Source of the DNA: Phragmites australis
Lineage: Eukaryota; Streptophyta; Magnoliopsida; Poales; Poaceae
Assembly (NCBI RefSeq): GCF_958298935.1
Contig: NC_084923.1
Coordinates: 9,860,501 to 9,924,500 of the forward strand
DNA: 64,000 nt
Direction: 5' to 3'
Shown here: positions 22,112-35,100 of the stretch, in pieces
Position numbering within the stretch: the stretch's first letter is position 1
Layout of the letters: each line of letters begins with the position of its first letter
Notes under the pieces: generated by a model
The model's input: only the letters and a program-made list of their open reading frames with translations
Told to the model about the DNA's origin: nothing
Databases searched by the model: none
Made by a program: the position numbers and the translations under genes

Positions 22112-23430
22112 TACACATACCAACTCAACACACACATATCCAATCATATCCAGATCTACAACTACAAGTAGCTTAGAAGGTCCTGTGGACACATCGCACG
22201 ACCTCAATTTGCATCACGAGCGAGAGACAACAAATTTATTTTTGGGGCAATGTCCCGGGGAAACACCGGATCAATCAATCATAGGGATAGAACCTAGGTG
22301 GGTTGGCTGCTCACCGGCAGCACTAGCACCGAGCTACGAGCTCATCTCAAATAGATTCGGTAATTCCCATGAGTCTCGTTGAGAAAACAAATTGAAATAT
22401 GTCTTGGTTTACTTGTGATGAGTGATTAACAAAGTGTTGTTTTGGTTTGATGATGTTTTGATTGCATAAGCATGTATATGTGTTATAATTATAATCATAA
22501 CTAATCAAAATTGAACGAAATGAAGTTGGCATAGTTCTGTTAATGTCTAGGGAAAATTGCACTCAATGGAAGGTCTGGTGTGTTGGAACTTGTACACACC
22601 GGATGATTCGGTGAGTACTTGGGGATAGCACTGGAGCATTTAACAGAGATATAGGTTTTCTGTGCCAGAGCTTTTCTACACATCAGATAGTCTGATGATC
22701 AGAGGCAGTGCACGTTGTAGTATTCTTTCATTGGTGGCAAAATTTGAATGTTGCACCGGATGGCCTAGTGTTTAGGGGATGTGAACACCAGACAATTTTC
22801 CAGAGAAGTGTGCCAGAGAAAAGATGCACATCCAACAATCCGATGATGATCCCTGTGAGCATCAGAGGCTTCACTGGACCCATTAACATAGATGTTGTAA
22901 GAAAAAAGTCTGATGTAGTTGTACTCACCAGATGATCCGGTGATAGAACTTAAACTCACTGGAGGGTTTTCTAAGAGGTTTCCAGAGAAGGAATTATTGC
23001 ACCCACTGGATGGTCCTGTGTTCGGAGATTGTACACACTGGAACATCCGGTGTTCATGTTTTCTTTGGACTGTCTTTTTCAATAGGGAATTGATTTAAAC
23101 TAACTTGTGATAAAGTTTATATGGTGTTTTGGAGATATATGTCTGCTTGTCACATGATGTGTAGGTGATAGATGCAACTTGGTAGCTGACGGCAGAATGA
23201 TCAGGCCAAGCGAGGTGCTTCATGCCAGATGATCGAGGGGGGCGGGTGGAGTCTAGAGTAATCCTAGTTGTCCATATGGAGGTCAAGAAAATCTTAATAA
23301 AGGATAAAGACAATGTGTTGATAAAGTCAAGTGAAGAGGATACCAATGTAAGTGGCAGCATGGCCCAAGGAATCGGGAGCGAGAGAAACTTGCAGTTGGC
23401 ACAAGAGGTTTTATTTGCTTACTTATTTGA
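22112..23430 (+). mobile_element. Copia-derived DNA between LTR relic and integrase relic
   Basis: 22560-23070 again has repeats of the type CACCGGATGATTCGGTG and CACCAGATGATCCGGTG, like the U3 part of the preceding relic. 23220-23430 begins to show gag-pol-like phrases (SMAQGIGSERNLQLAQEV). It is probably a second, nested or rearranged copy of the same family. Ends unknown. Confidence 0.4.
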
Positions 23431-24410
23431 GTTTCCTAGTCTTGATACGAGGATTGCCAAAGCTCAAGTTTGAGAAAAACCTTATTTGTGCTATTTATCG
23501 GTATGGCAAAATGGTTGCTACATCTCACCCACCAGTCAAACTGGTAATGACTGAACGACTAGGAGAACTTCTCCATATGGATATTGTTGGTCTTTCTTAA
23601 GTTCATTCGGCGAGTGTGAAGTGGTATGTTCTTATCATTATTGATGACTTCTCTCGCTACTCTCGTGTGACCTTTTTTGTGAGCAAGGATGAAGTGTTCT
23701 CATACTTCCAGAGCTTGACTTTCAGGTTGTTTAAGGAACTTCCCAGTGCATTAAAAGTAATTCGCAATGATAATGACACCGAGTTTAAGAACTATCTCTT
23801 TGATGCTTTCTGTCTTCAGCATGACATTGAGTATCAATTTTTTCGCCCTACACGTTCCTTAGCAGAATAGCATAGTTTAGAGGAAGAATCATACTTTGGT
23901 GGAGATAGGTATGACAATGCTCGATGAGTATAAGACTCCTAAAAAGTTTTGAGCAGAGACTATTAGCATCGTTTGCTACATCTCAAATCAGATTTTCTTG
24001 CGCTCGATCTTGAATTTGACATCCTATGAGTTGCATTTTAGGAGGAAGCCAAATGTTCCACATTTTAGAGTTTTTGGTTGTCGATGCTTCATCCTAAAAT
24101 ATGGTAATCTTGAAAAGTCCGAGTTGCATTCTTCCGATAAGATTCTCTTAGGATATTCTCTTTACGGTCATTTTTACAGGGTCTTTAATCTTGATACTAA
24201 TACCATCATGTAATCCTGTGATGTGACCATTGATGAATCAACCCCGTGTGCTAGTTATGTTCTTAAGTGTGCAGGTGACCAAGAGATGAGCAAAAATATC
24301 TTTGTAGATGACGATTTTCCAGATTTCAAGGATGATGAGGATGATCCACTACTTTCTTCTACCACACTTACTCTCGAACTGGTTCCGGCCTCTTTTACAT
24401 CGACATAGTG
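23431..24410 (+). pseudogene. Copia integrase relic (GAG-pre-integrase, rve, post-integrase)
   Basis: Several frames read together resemble the middle of a Sirevirus-type copia polyprotein. In order they are: a GAG-pre-integrase-like piece (KLKFEKNLICAIYRYGKMVA), the HMDIVG phrase and the integrase core (WYVLIIIDDFSRYSRVTFF, then VIRNDNDTEFKNYLFDAFC, 23616-23870), and a post-integrase region (LTSYELHFRRKPNVPHFRVF, 23998-24213). Stop codons after HMDIVGLS, after RSLAE (23868) and after NTNTIM break the frame. The core shows two of the three acidic catalytic positions; the Glu-bearing segment is lost at the second stop. No reverse transcriptase or RNase H is seen downstream. Dead. Confidence 0.85.
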
Positions 24411-26865
24411 TCTTGCAATCTCTACTTACACTTCAGCTGCTTTCGAACCTACACCAGTAGTATTTGAGGGAGAAATTATCTCATAGCATGAAGCTTCTCA
24501 ATATATTCAATAGTGACACCCTCCACTTCAGCCGGAACGGCATTCCATTTGGTTTAGTCTAACGAGTGGTGCTTCGTGCAGCTCAAAACACAACTCTTTG
24601 ATGGTACTACTTAGGTCACCGCTTAGAAAGATGCGAGTTGGATTGTGTAAAACGTACACCTCGCAAGACTACTTCTATTGAATTTGCAGAAAGATTTACC
24701 GCTTTTTCCTCAGTGATGATCGTCTAGCTGAACAGAGCGACACGCTGCCACCGACGCTCAAATGCAGTATTCGGCGCGCAGGCGCGGGCTGATTTTATCT
24801 CCATCCAACCGGCAGATCGCCTGCGACAGGGGACCCCCGGCCGCGGAGGAAGGTAGGAGGAGGTTGCCAAACACGCGTCCCGGAAATTTATGTGCGCACA
24901 AAGCAGTATCTGTGCTGCTTTTTGGATGGGTTCCTTCGCCTTCACGCACGCACGCCGGCGAGCAAGCCAAGAGTACCGGGCCCCCGGCGAGCTGCGAGGT
25001 TTCGCCGGAATCGCGTGCTCAACGACGGACAGTTTATGTCAGCGGTTGGACGACACTGCCGGGTATACCAGTTATCGGTCTCGTCTGCATGGGGGTCGGG
25101 GACGCGTGCATGCAATGGTTTGACCTCAGCTGCAGTTTCGCGTCTTGTACTAAAAGGTAACCAGAGCAGTTTTTAGTTCGCCGTATGGAGTACAGGTATT
25201 TCTCTTTCTTTAGTTAACCTGTTGTTCTTCCTTTGGTTCTGAGGCCAAGCGTCACAGACAGCATCCTTGTCAGAACTCGAGAGCTGCTCATCCGATGGTT
25301 GAACTGAGCATCTCAATGTGCGCACGGCGCCAAACAATCTTGGTACTTTGATTTTTCTTTTCAAGCACGAATCGTACCATTATCATATGGCCCATTGAGT
25401 ATATTAACTTCTTCCTCAATCGGAGTTGCTGATCGATGTCGATGAATGATTGATACCTTAATCCCAAATTTAGTTGTTGCAGCCGATTGATCTCTAAAAA
25501 ACTGCTGTTCAGTGAGAGAGGAAACTGAGCAAAAACCAGTTGCGCAATCATTGAGAGGATCCTGGCTCGTCTGCACCCGATTGCACCATAGGTTCTGTAT
25601 CGCGTAGTTTTGTACTCTAGTTACATGTAACGCGCTGCTGCAGCAACGGCCGCTCGGCAGTTTCATGACAGACATTACTACCATGGGCTTGCGGTATGTG
25701 CAGTGGTATATAATATCTAATTGTTAAATAACACGTGAAATATTGAGATCACAAATAACAGACGATATCCGTACAATGAAGAAAATATTATTTATAAGAG
25801 TAGTTATCTGATATTTTAGATCATCTATTAATTAATAGATGATATCTTAATCTATCTTATTTTTTTTATCTTTCACGTCAAATAAAATCTTAGGTAATTT
25901 CTCCTTTAGATAGCTGACACCATCTTGTTGTACACGCCCTTAGTACTGCTACATGTCGAAGGAAATCAGATGAAGTTGACTGGTTAATTACCGCGCGGTA
26001 AGTTTGACTCTAGACACAGTTTGAACTTTGAAGCTTGGGGCTGTGGGCAAACTCGACCTTTTCCGCCGAGTGATCAGTATGGAAGGTCCAAAACAAAACA
26101 GGCACCAGTTGGCTGTAGCATAGCATCCAATGCCTACATAGGCACCAGTTGGCAGTACTGACATCGCTTCTGCAATCTGCATGCCCGTGTAAAAAAACAG
26201 AGGCCTGCCGCCTACACAGGTCGTCGTCGTACGGGACGGGGACACGGATGTGGGTGGTGTCGTCCACGGGAACCCAGAAACCCAACCACTTCTCGGTCGA
26301 CGGCCCCATCGATGCAGTGCGAAACGCCACCACGCCAGTCCTACTATTGTCGCTTCTTGACTCGAGGACAAAGCACGAATCTTCAGGCGTACCGGGAGTT
26401 AATCGCGCATTGGGTTCCTCATTGCGTGGGGCCTGGTGCCATGTAGGCTGCAGGAACAGTAGCCCGGGGAGTCCGTCTCAATAAACGTGTACAATGTCCA
26501 TGACAGGGTCAATGCATGAGGGTTTGATTACTGAAAATTGAAGTGGCGCATCAGTGTGTACTTACTCATCGACCTGCATACTCGACGTACGTGTCTCCCG
26601 GATAAACACGATACTACGGTACTGCAGCGACACGGCATGCGACGTACAGAACCCACAAGAGGTGTTTCTAGGTTCTAGAATCTGGGTGATAAGATAGGTT
26701 CTACGAGTAGCACTAACTCCGTTATGCCTAGTTGCCTACCAATAATGCCTCATCTCATTGCCAGCTCTAATAGTAGTATATGCACATGCGCCTTTGTCCG
26801 TGCGCCAACTTGAGCCTTTCTTTGGTCGTAAGCAATCACACGCGACACCCGAATTCCAATGCAGA
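24411..26865. other. Intergenic DNA, partly GC-rich
   Basis: 24411-24720 is probably a last piece of copia DNA. 24740-25160 is GC-rich with overlapping frames (132 aa at 24762-25160). 25985-26370 has minus-strand frames, one reading STEKWLGFWVPVDDTTHIRV, that might be a gene fragment but match nothing I recognise. 25690-25950 has weakly inverted ends and could be an old MITE. No gene called. Confidence 0.45.
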
Positions 26866-27029
26866 GACGAAGTTTTGGATCCAGTTGGTTCTCCATGCAC
26901 GCTAAGCACAGCTGGATGCGATCATCTGAAGAAACTTGTTAGACACCGACGAAGTTTTGGATCCAGTTGGTTCTCCATGCACGCTAAGCACAGCTGGACG
27001 CGATCATCTGAGGAAACTTGTTAGACACT
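26866..27029. repeat. Two-copy tandem repeat, unit 82 bp
   Basis: Copy 1 (26866-26947) and copy 2 (26948-27029) both start GACGAAGTTTTGGATCCAG and end CTTGTTAGACAC. They differ at two positions, so the duplication is recent. Neither copy encodes a recognisable protein. Confidence 0.95.
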
Positions 27030-28895
27030 ACTCATCCGCGGGAGCAGTCAAACTACTGGCGAACATGTTAATACCAGCCTGTTTCGTCAACGCGGCAGGC
27101 GAACTAGTGACGAGCACTTGCTAGTGATCTTACTTGCCATTCGTAGACAGATACATAATACTGTGAAAAGCTTATCTTTGAATGGCAACCGTACATGTCT
27201 ATACACGCGCGGCAATCATCATGCACTGGCAATCATCATGTAGCGTCCCCAAATAAACACCAATACATGCATCAGCTGAGCTGTGGGACAACAGGAAGAA
27301 ATCGACCCTCACATACGTATACAGGCGTACACGCCTAGGTCACATCACAATGATAGCTGTCATGTGCGTACACATCTACCGAACTAGTATATATATACGC
27401 AAATATCAGCTCGCGCGTCGTCCCGCACGTTTGCACCGTCAACTTCATTCTTCAGCTGTACCTATTGTTGTATTTTCTTAAAAAATTTAATGGGCTCATT
27501 TTGCTTTTGTCCGACGGGCCTTCTTCTTCTATTTGGGTCGAGCTCCTTGTCTGGCCGGTTATCGGGGGATGCCTAGGTCTTCTAATGCATTCGGCATCCC
27601 TGGAAGAGCTGGGGCGCGTGATGGAAGAGGCTGGCGGCGGCTGGGTATGGGCGGCGGACGGCGCAACTGCCTCCGCTTCCTTCAGGAACGGGGGCTAGAG
27701 GGCGCTGTGGCCGCCGCTGCTATATGGGGCGCCGATCTCCTCTGCTCAGGATGAGTTTTTCTCCTCCATACTCCTGTTCTTCCTCACTGGTTTTCTTCTG
27801 TGGTCCTGGGAATCATCCCCTGGGCTATCCGAGTGGAGCTTGGGCTGTGAGTTGATGATTGTGATACAGGAAGGAATTGGTGAGGGAGTTCTTTGTTTAG
27901 AGCTTTTTGGTGCTGCGATTGTCAAGGCTCGCCCACACGCGCCGTCCGCGGTGCGATGAGGATTTGTACCTCCGTCTTCCACGTCGGCGTCAATGTCGGC
28001 GAATTGGATTTCTGGGGCAGCGGCTTCCTCGCCGTGCTTATCCTCTGTGACTGATTCGCTTGCATCACTCTCTCTGTGAGTTTTTCCTCTCTGATCTGAA
28101 CTGTCGAATGCTCTTATACCATGCTCTATGATGATCCAATTTAATGAGATTAAATTAGGATGTTGAGTACAATAGATGTGTTCTTGATGCTCTGTTTAAT
28201 TATAGGCAGTGACCTGATTTTGAGCTTGTTCGGCAAGATCACTATCTGTCTTTGGATCTAGAATTATCCTTATTTACTGTCACTGTCTTGAGAGCTATAC
28301 TTGGCAGGAATATTAAACTATGATCTGTTCTGTGATATGAGCTTTGATGACTTTGCTTTAGACCACAGTATACCATGGGAACATCTCTGTCTCTTGGATG
28401 TTCCATACGCCTATGGGTTGTGCTGCTGAGAGACCTTTTGGTTTATTTGCTGTTTAGTCATCAGTTTATTCTAGTACTGTTCTTTTGCCCAAGTGTATGC
28501 CATTTTCAGAGCTCAGTAGATCAAGAATACTATCTAGGTGTGATCTCATGTTCTAATTTAATTGATGAAATGTTGATTAGATCAGTTATGGTACAAATCT
28601 TTGAAGATTTGAGGCCACCTGATAATAGTGATTTGAGAGCCACTTCAATAAAGCATCAAGTTCAGTTCAGATTCGAATACATATTTATTATGTTCTGTTA
28701 TTTCCTTATGACAGTCATTGTTACTATATTCATGTATTTGTTTTGTGGTTCTTTCTGCTCATATTATATGTCATCTCGAATATGTATATATATGTTTCTT
28801 ATATCGCAAATATTACAACAATAAGAACGGTATAAATGCACGCCAGCAAGCTAAGCAGACGAACCGCCGAAAATCAAAGAGACGAATAGGATCCT
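27030..28895. other. Intergenic DNA; possible 5' part of the LINE relic
   Basis: 27480-27760 is GC-rich with short Gly/Ala-rich frames; 27760-28100 has the look of transcribed leader DNA with CT-rich stretches; 28100-28830 is AT-rich with a 149-aa hydrophobic frame (28375-28824) lacking known domains. It could be upstream DNA of the LINE that follows, but nothing proves it. Confidence 0.4.
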
Positions 28896-30840
28896 ATTTG
28901 TATATTGAATATTAACTTAAAGATTTTATCAAAAATAGCCACAAACCAGATTAATTTTACGGATTGAGTGGTCAGTTCAACTCAAATTGCTTCCATGCGA
29001 TGATGAAATATTAAAGGAGTTGTTATCTTATATAAAACAACACATAAATTACCTAGAAAAAAAATAAAGTAATTTTTAAGGTTGATTCTGAGAAGGTCTA
29101 TGACAAAATCAAATGGCTATTCCTATTATAGACCTTACAGATGAAAGAATTCTCGTTTAAGTGGATTTCTTAGGTTGAGACTTTCGTTTCTGAAGGTAGT
29201 ATAGCAATTAAATTGAATGATGATGTCGAACTTTTTTTTCAAACAAAAAAGGTCTTCGTCAAGGTGACCTCTTTTGCTAATATTGTTCAATATTGTAACT
29301 GATATGTTAACTGTTCTTATCAAAAGGGCCAAAGCAGATAGATAAATTTGTGGTGTAGTGTCCCATCTTATAGATGACGGTATTTCTATTATATAATATG
29401 CTGATAATGCGATACTCTTCATGGATCATGACCTTGAAAAAGCTCGCAATATGAAACTAATGTTTTGTGCTTTTGAGCAACTATCGGGTCTTAAAATCAA
29501 TTTTCATAAAAGTGAATTGTATTGCTTTGGCGATGCTAAGCCCATGACCGGATAGTGTACCGAGCTTTTTAGCTACGATACTGGTGAAATCTCTTTATGA
29601 TATTTAGGCATTCCTATCCATCATAGAAAACTGAGGAATACTGATTGAAAAGGGGTCAAGGAACGATTAGAGCAGAGACTCGGTAGCTGTAAAGGAAAAC
29701 ACCTTTTAACTAGTGGGTGACTGACATTGATTAATTCAGTATTTAGCAGTCTACCCATATACATGATGTTTTTTTCTCTATACCAAGGGGTACTTAGAAA
29801 ACTTGATTATTTTCGCTTCAGGTTCTACTGGCAAAGTGACGATCAAAAGAAAAATATATTGATGCCTAGCTAAATGGAACGTATTGTGCCGACAACAGAG
29901 ATCAAGAGGTCTAGGGATTCAGGATCCACATACTAAGAATATTGCTTTACTCAGCAAATAGCTTTTTAAGTTGCTCACGTCTAATGGAATATGGTAACAG
30001 TTGATTCACAATAAGTAATTGGGTTCTAAAAGCCAAGCACGTGTCCAGTGAAAAGTTGAGAATTCATATTTCTAGGCCAGCCTTATGAAGGTGAAGCGGG
30101 ATTTTCTGCGTTTCGGAGCCTTCACTATCAAGGATGTCGACCAGATCGGATTTTGGGAAGATCAGTAGTTAAAAAAATTACCTATACGAGAACAATATTC
30201 ATATCTTTATAATATAGTAAAGAACAAACATGATATGGTAATAGAAGTCCCATGAACCCTACCTCTAAATGTTTCTTTTAGAAGAAACCTTATAGGACTA
30301 AAATTAGTTGTGTGGGATGCTTTCCTTCCTCGAATTACTAATATTACTTAGGAGCAAGACAAGTTTCGTTGGAACTTAATCCCGAATGAACAGTTTTTGA
30401 TAAAATCTCACTATCTTGCATTAGTGTATAGTGATATTCACTATCTTAATAAAAGACTTTGGAAACAGAAGGTGCCTTTCAAAGTCAAATCTTCATTTGT
30501 TACCTATATCAAGGTGTAATTCTGACAAAGGATAATCTGGCTAAGCGTAATTAGCAAGAGAGTACGAAATATTGTTTTTGTCACCATGAGGAGACAATTA
30601 AACATATATTCTTTGAATGCAATTTTGTCCGCACCGTGTGGTCTATCATACAAGTGGCTTTAGGACTCTTCCGATCTCGTAGTGTATCACATATATTCGG
30701 AACTTGGTTACGGGGTTTTAGGAGGGACTTGAAACCAAAAGTCCTGTTAGAGACGGCTGCTACTTGTTGGTCGTTTTGGTTATACAAGAATCATATGGTG
30801 TTTGATAAAAGAAAAATTTTATCTTCTTTGTAGGTTATCT
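28896..30840 (+). pseudogene. LINE (non-LTR) reverse transcriptase relic with zf-RVT end
   Basis: Frames read in succession resemble ORF2 of a plant L1 element. 29070-29130 gives FKVDSEKVYDKIKW (the usual KxDxxKAYD block). 29245-29330 gives the RQGD-like block in a shifted frame and LFNIVTDML. 29395-29425 gives YADNAILF, the catalytic motif with N in place of the second D. 29470-29530 gives CAFEQLSGLKINFHKSEL, and 29605-29640 YLGIPIHHRKLR. The zf-RVT region at 30545-30640 reads TKYCFCHHEETIKHIFFEC, and the end reads WSFWLYKNHMVFDK. Many stops and frameshifts make it non-functional. No poly(A) tail is obvious near the end. Confidence 0.85.
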
Positions 30841-31872
30841 TTCTTTGTACTCATTAGATCCGTAACTAGGTTATATTACAGAAGCCAGATTCTCGAGATA
30901 CGGTTACAGTAGTGCGATAGTATCTGGAGAGAGTGATCAGAGAGTGTTTTACCTAGATTTATATGTGGCAAACTAGTCAGAGGATGGGAGCGTCTTAATA
31001 TCTCTTAATTTCACCCGTTTTACACTTTTATATGTTTTCTCTTTTCTTTTTTAGCTATGTGTATTTTAACTATACAGAGACCGAAATTATTCTTAGTACA
31101 ATTATATTCACCTTGATACAATTATCTAAGTCCAATAAAAACTTCCTTTATGGACAAACGTCCATTCCTCTCGGCTCGACCATGCAACGGACCGATCGAC
31201 CCCCGGGCATGTAGCACCCCGGCCTGGGCCGCCGGTGCACCGCCGAGTGACTTCCAAATCAAACGGAACAGCGAACGACGCCGGCCGGATCACCAACCAT
31301 ACACCCGTCACGTTCCCATCGCACAGCGCATGTGTGTATACATGTCCCCGGCCACACCCCGCCAGTTTCGCACCTGACCGTGTGTGGACCGCGGTACGCG
31401 CGCGGACGGACGTATCTATGCGGAGCGGGCTGCGGGCAGCAGCGGGGCTGTCACGAGTCACGGCCGCATATGTACGCGGCAGTCGACGTCGACGCCGAGA
31501 GCGGAGAGAACAACCTGTAACCTAACGGGCGGACCCCGCCCGTCAGACGGGGCGGCGGGCGCGGACCGGACCGCATGCGGGAGGGGCTGGGTGCGCCGAT
31601 GGCGATCGTGCGAGGTGACGGGGAGGAGGTGGTGTGACAAGTTAACAACGCGGGATAAAGCTAGCGGGGACGGCGACGCGGCAACCGACTCGATCGATGG
31701 CTCTTGCGCTGCGCTTTGGATTTCTTTCCTTTTCCTTTGTGGACGTCGCGATGATGCGTCGCGGCAGGGTTTTTGCGAATCCGAAAAGGAGAAAGGGACG
31801 CGGCCGGGGTCCCCTCTTGCTCGTCGTCTTCATCTTGGGGGTACTCGAAGTGGCGAGAATAAGAGCTGATTA
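30841..31872. other. Intergenic DNA with a GC-rich island
   Basis: 30841-31140 is AT-rich. 31160-31860 is strongly GC-rich with many CpG and overlapping frames on both strands, the longest 161 aa (31384-31869). No domain is visible. It may be the promoter or first exon of a gene that is otherwise missing. Confidence 0.45.
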
Positions 31873-32143
31873 GAGCATGTACATATTTATTAGTGCTAAG
31901 AAGAAGTTAAAGGAGAGAAAAATGAGTTATCATCGGTACTAAGGGAGGTAGGTATGGGTGCTGAGGTTAGAATGTATGACATCAACGCTAATATTTGCTG
32001 CTGATGCTAAATTTCATTTTAATAACAAAATTAAATATTTTAAATCACTTTAGCACCTATAAACAACACAAGTAGTTAAAAAAAGATAAAACTAGCTAAC
32101 TACCTTTAACATCTAATAAAGATGATAATAAATATACATGCTC
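31873..32143. mobile_element. Tourist-like MITE (PIF/Harbinger), 271 bp
   Basis: The left end is GAGCATGTACATATTTATTA and the right end is its inverse with small changes (AATAAATATACATGCTC). Both sides are flanked by TTA (31870-31872 and 32144-32146), the target preference and duplication of PIF/Harbinger elements. No coding capacity. Confidence 0.9.
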
Positions 32144-32146
32144 TTA

Positions 32147-35100
32147 GCCGGAGAGGACTAAGAGTAAGTTGATTAGAGTTCTGCCTGTCTAAACTCGCTA
32201 GCCCTTCAGTTATCTTTCAAATCCGGTTTGTTGTTGATTGTTGAGCTGCAGCTGGCTGTACCGAAGCCAGGGATGGATCGATGTTTAGAGAGGAAACAGA
32301 GAATGCTAGACCGAAATGAAAACAAAGACAGAGAACCAAGACAAAGAGATGATGCACTGGAGTACGGCAAGATCCACCTCATGATGGAGTTGGCACGCTG
32401 TTACATCGAAGAGCCATGCTTATTTCTAATCTTAGACCAACGTTGACCTGAGCTTGTCATGAGATCGAGTGCGCACATCACGTCTACGAGCAATTTAGTA
32501 CCGATCCGGGGGAGGAGAGAGTATCAGTCACGTATCAGTCGGTTGAGCAACTCACCTTGTGCCCTTGCTCTGTGGTGTAAAATATTCAGTAAGTGCGCTA
32601 GAAGGCTGTACTCGTATGCCTTCCAGTTTCAGCTAGACCAGGATTCAAGCTCTACGCTTGACCATACACTCGTTCGTGCCGTCGCTGTCTACTCGTTATT
32701 TCTAGTTAACAGAGGGGTCCAAGACTGTTTATGCATACACTTCTGCGTATACAGTACTCCCCAGGTTCAGGGCTATACTGGGAACTCATCTGTCGTGCCC
32801 ACTCATCACTGCGCCTGCAGAAAGCAAGCAACGCCAAGTAACAGCCTGTTGCTACAATTAACAGCTGCTCAGTCTTTCACTCCTTGATGGCTAGTGAATG
32901 CTGCAGGATGCCGCTTACAAAAAGCGATAAAACTGCTCGCATGCATGTACCTTGCATTGCATGATTGCATCAAGCATTTTGAGATAAGTGGATGTCCAAC
33001 CCAAAGAAACAGATAATGTATCATTAACGGAGGAGCATAACAAAAATAGAAATGGAAAGGAATTGTCCTGGTCCCACATTCGATTTTCGAAATGATATAC
33101 TCACTTTAGCTAGTACTCTTTGTTCACTGATTCGGCACTTAGCTTTCTGTTTTCTAATATGCATCTCTTCTATCTTCTTTCAAAAAAGAAAAGAAAAGTA
33201 ACATCTCGTCCATAGCTCCTTTGCAATTGTCTTAGGAACTAGACCGACATATTTGATACTACAGCGTAATTGTCCTAGGAGTTAGACCACTACATATGTT
33301 TATCAATATATAATTAAAGACTATAAATTTCGAAACTACATCTCATGAGAAATTCATAGTTTTATTTTTACGTTACCAATCTAAAAAGTTTTTTATATTT
33401 TAGCAGTGAAAGCTGAGGAAATCCGGTCACTCAGATTCTGAAATACTTAATTTGGTAAAGATAAAAGGCACTGTTAAATATTTTTAGGCACATATACATT
33501 AAAAAAAGTACGTCAAAGTAATTTACTCCACGTTACAGTATAACATCACCAGACATTCATGTCTGTTTGAAAACCTGTGTTGCTGCGATGAAGGTATGCA
33601 GTGCTGCACATTCTGCACCTTGGCCCCCCATTAAAAATAAAGCTGTAGTAACTCTTGGCCCTGCAGTCAAAGCCTGTCCTTGGCAGTTCGCTGTTTATTG
33701 AAGCTGACTACGGCTCTTTACAGCTAAGCTTGAACCACCGACCAGAAGACCCGCTGCAGACGGTGATAAACCAATTCTTGGCCACTGCAATGCCATTTTC
33801 CTTCTGGGACGAACAAAGAAGATGAATCGGAATGTTGGCCAGCAGCCCGTGCAACAGCCAAATACCGTGCATTAGGAGGATAACTGAACATGATCAAGCA
33901 GTGATCAGAGAAACTAACATGCCTATGGTCAATCACAACAACACATGGCAGACAGGATAATCTCTCGTTCTCATACTACTAGTACTCGATTAGATCTGAC
34001 CAGGCTCTAAAAAGGAGCAACACTTGCCGCAACCCCAGCGCAATCAGGGCCAAATCTTTCGGACGCAGCCCCCACGCATGCGTGCCCAGCCATGCCATGA
34101 TTACGCAGGGATGATCATGGAGGTGGCCATGTTACGTCACATTCTGCCTCCCACGGGCGGCAGATTGCCATGCTTTTGCGGCAGAATTCGTTGCGGGCAA
34201 AGGGTAACCGCTTAGCATCGGGGGCAGTGGGAACGGTTGCATCGGAGCCGTCGGCTCCCCCGCCCAACGGCGCAGGTTCGACTCCGCCCCGACGAGCCCT
34301 GGCCCCTGCGTCGCCCGCCTCATAGTTTGTGCCTCTCGCCGATCGCCGACTTGGTAGCTGAAGTGGCGTTGTAGCCGGTAATACGTGCCACCTACTGCGA
34401 AATAATTCTTGTTCGCTAGCGCTTGGACGTTGCGCAACTAGAATAATCATCGTAGCCGTAGCCGTTTGTTTCGACCGCTCGTACCTCGTCTGATTAGACG
34501 GATACCGATGATGCTGCGTGAGCGATATGGGCATATGGCGGTATTTTAATTTGGTGATGACATGCCACTTACTCGCTGACACGGTTCGCAAACTTCACAG
34601 CACACGCAGTCATAGTAAAATGTCACGGGCACATGCACAAGCCTAGAAGGCAGGCTAGTTGAGCTGATGAACATGCATGACGCGAGAAGAGAGAGAGAGG
34701 TGTACTGCATCTGCTGCTACTGGGATCTTTGGATCCTCTCCTCTATTCCAGCGATAGGAGATGGGGGGTGAACAGAGACCTTTCCTTTCCACAGCATCCC
34801 CACCGGGCTCCGTGCTCACTCCTTGTTACTTTCACACATGTGCAAAGCTTGTTTATTGCAACAATGAACAGTCAATGCAGGCACTAGGAAAGCTCAATGG
34901 CATTGTGGGCAGTGTCAAGTTGGAATCTTTAGCTGGTTTCTCAAGGAACCAATGACATGTCTGATTGTGCTGTTAGCGTTGCTTAAGAGAAAGATTTTCG
35001 CTTGACATGCATGGTTTCTTCAGAACAGAGAAACGAGGAAGTGTGTATAACAATGAAATTTGCCTGTCAATCTTTCATGCCAGTGTCGTTGGGTGTCCTT

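Noticed and set aside
25685..25950. Possible MITE with ends near GGTATGTGCAGTGG and GTGTACACGCCC-like phrases
   Set aside because: The inverted match is weak and gapped, and the flanking triplets (TTG and TTA) differ.
31384..31869. 161-aa open frame as a gene
   Set aside because: High GC content alone lengthens frames; no domain and no promoter or splice evidence. Kept only as an orphan GC-rich island.
34265..34300. Sequence GGTTCGACTCC that fits a pol III B box, suggesting a tRNA gene
   Set aside because: No matching A box at the right distance, and the flanking bases do not pair as a T arm or acceptor stem.
34115..34591. 158-aa minus-strand open frame
   Set aside because: No recognisable domain, competing frame on the same strand, and no gene context.
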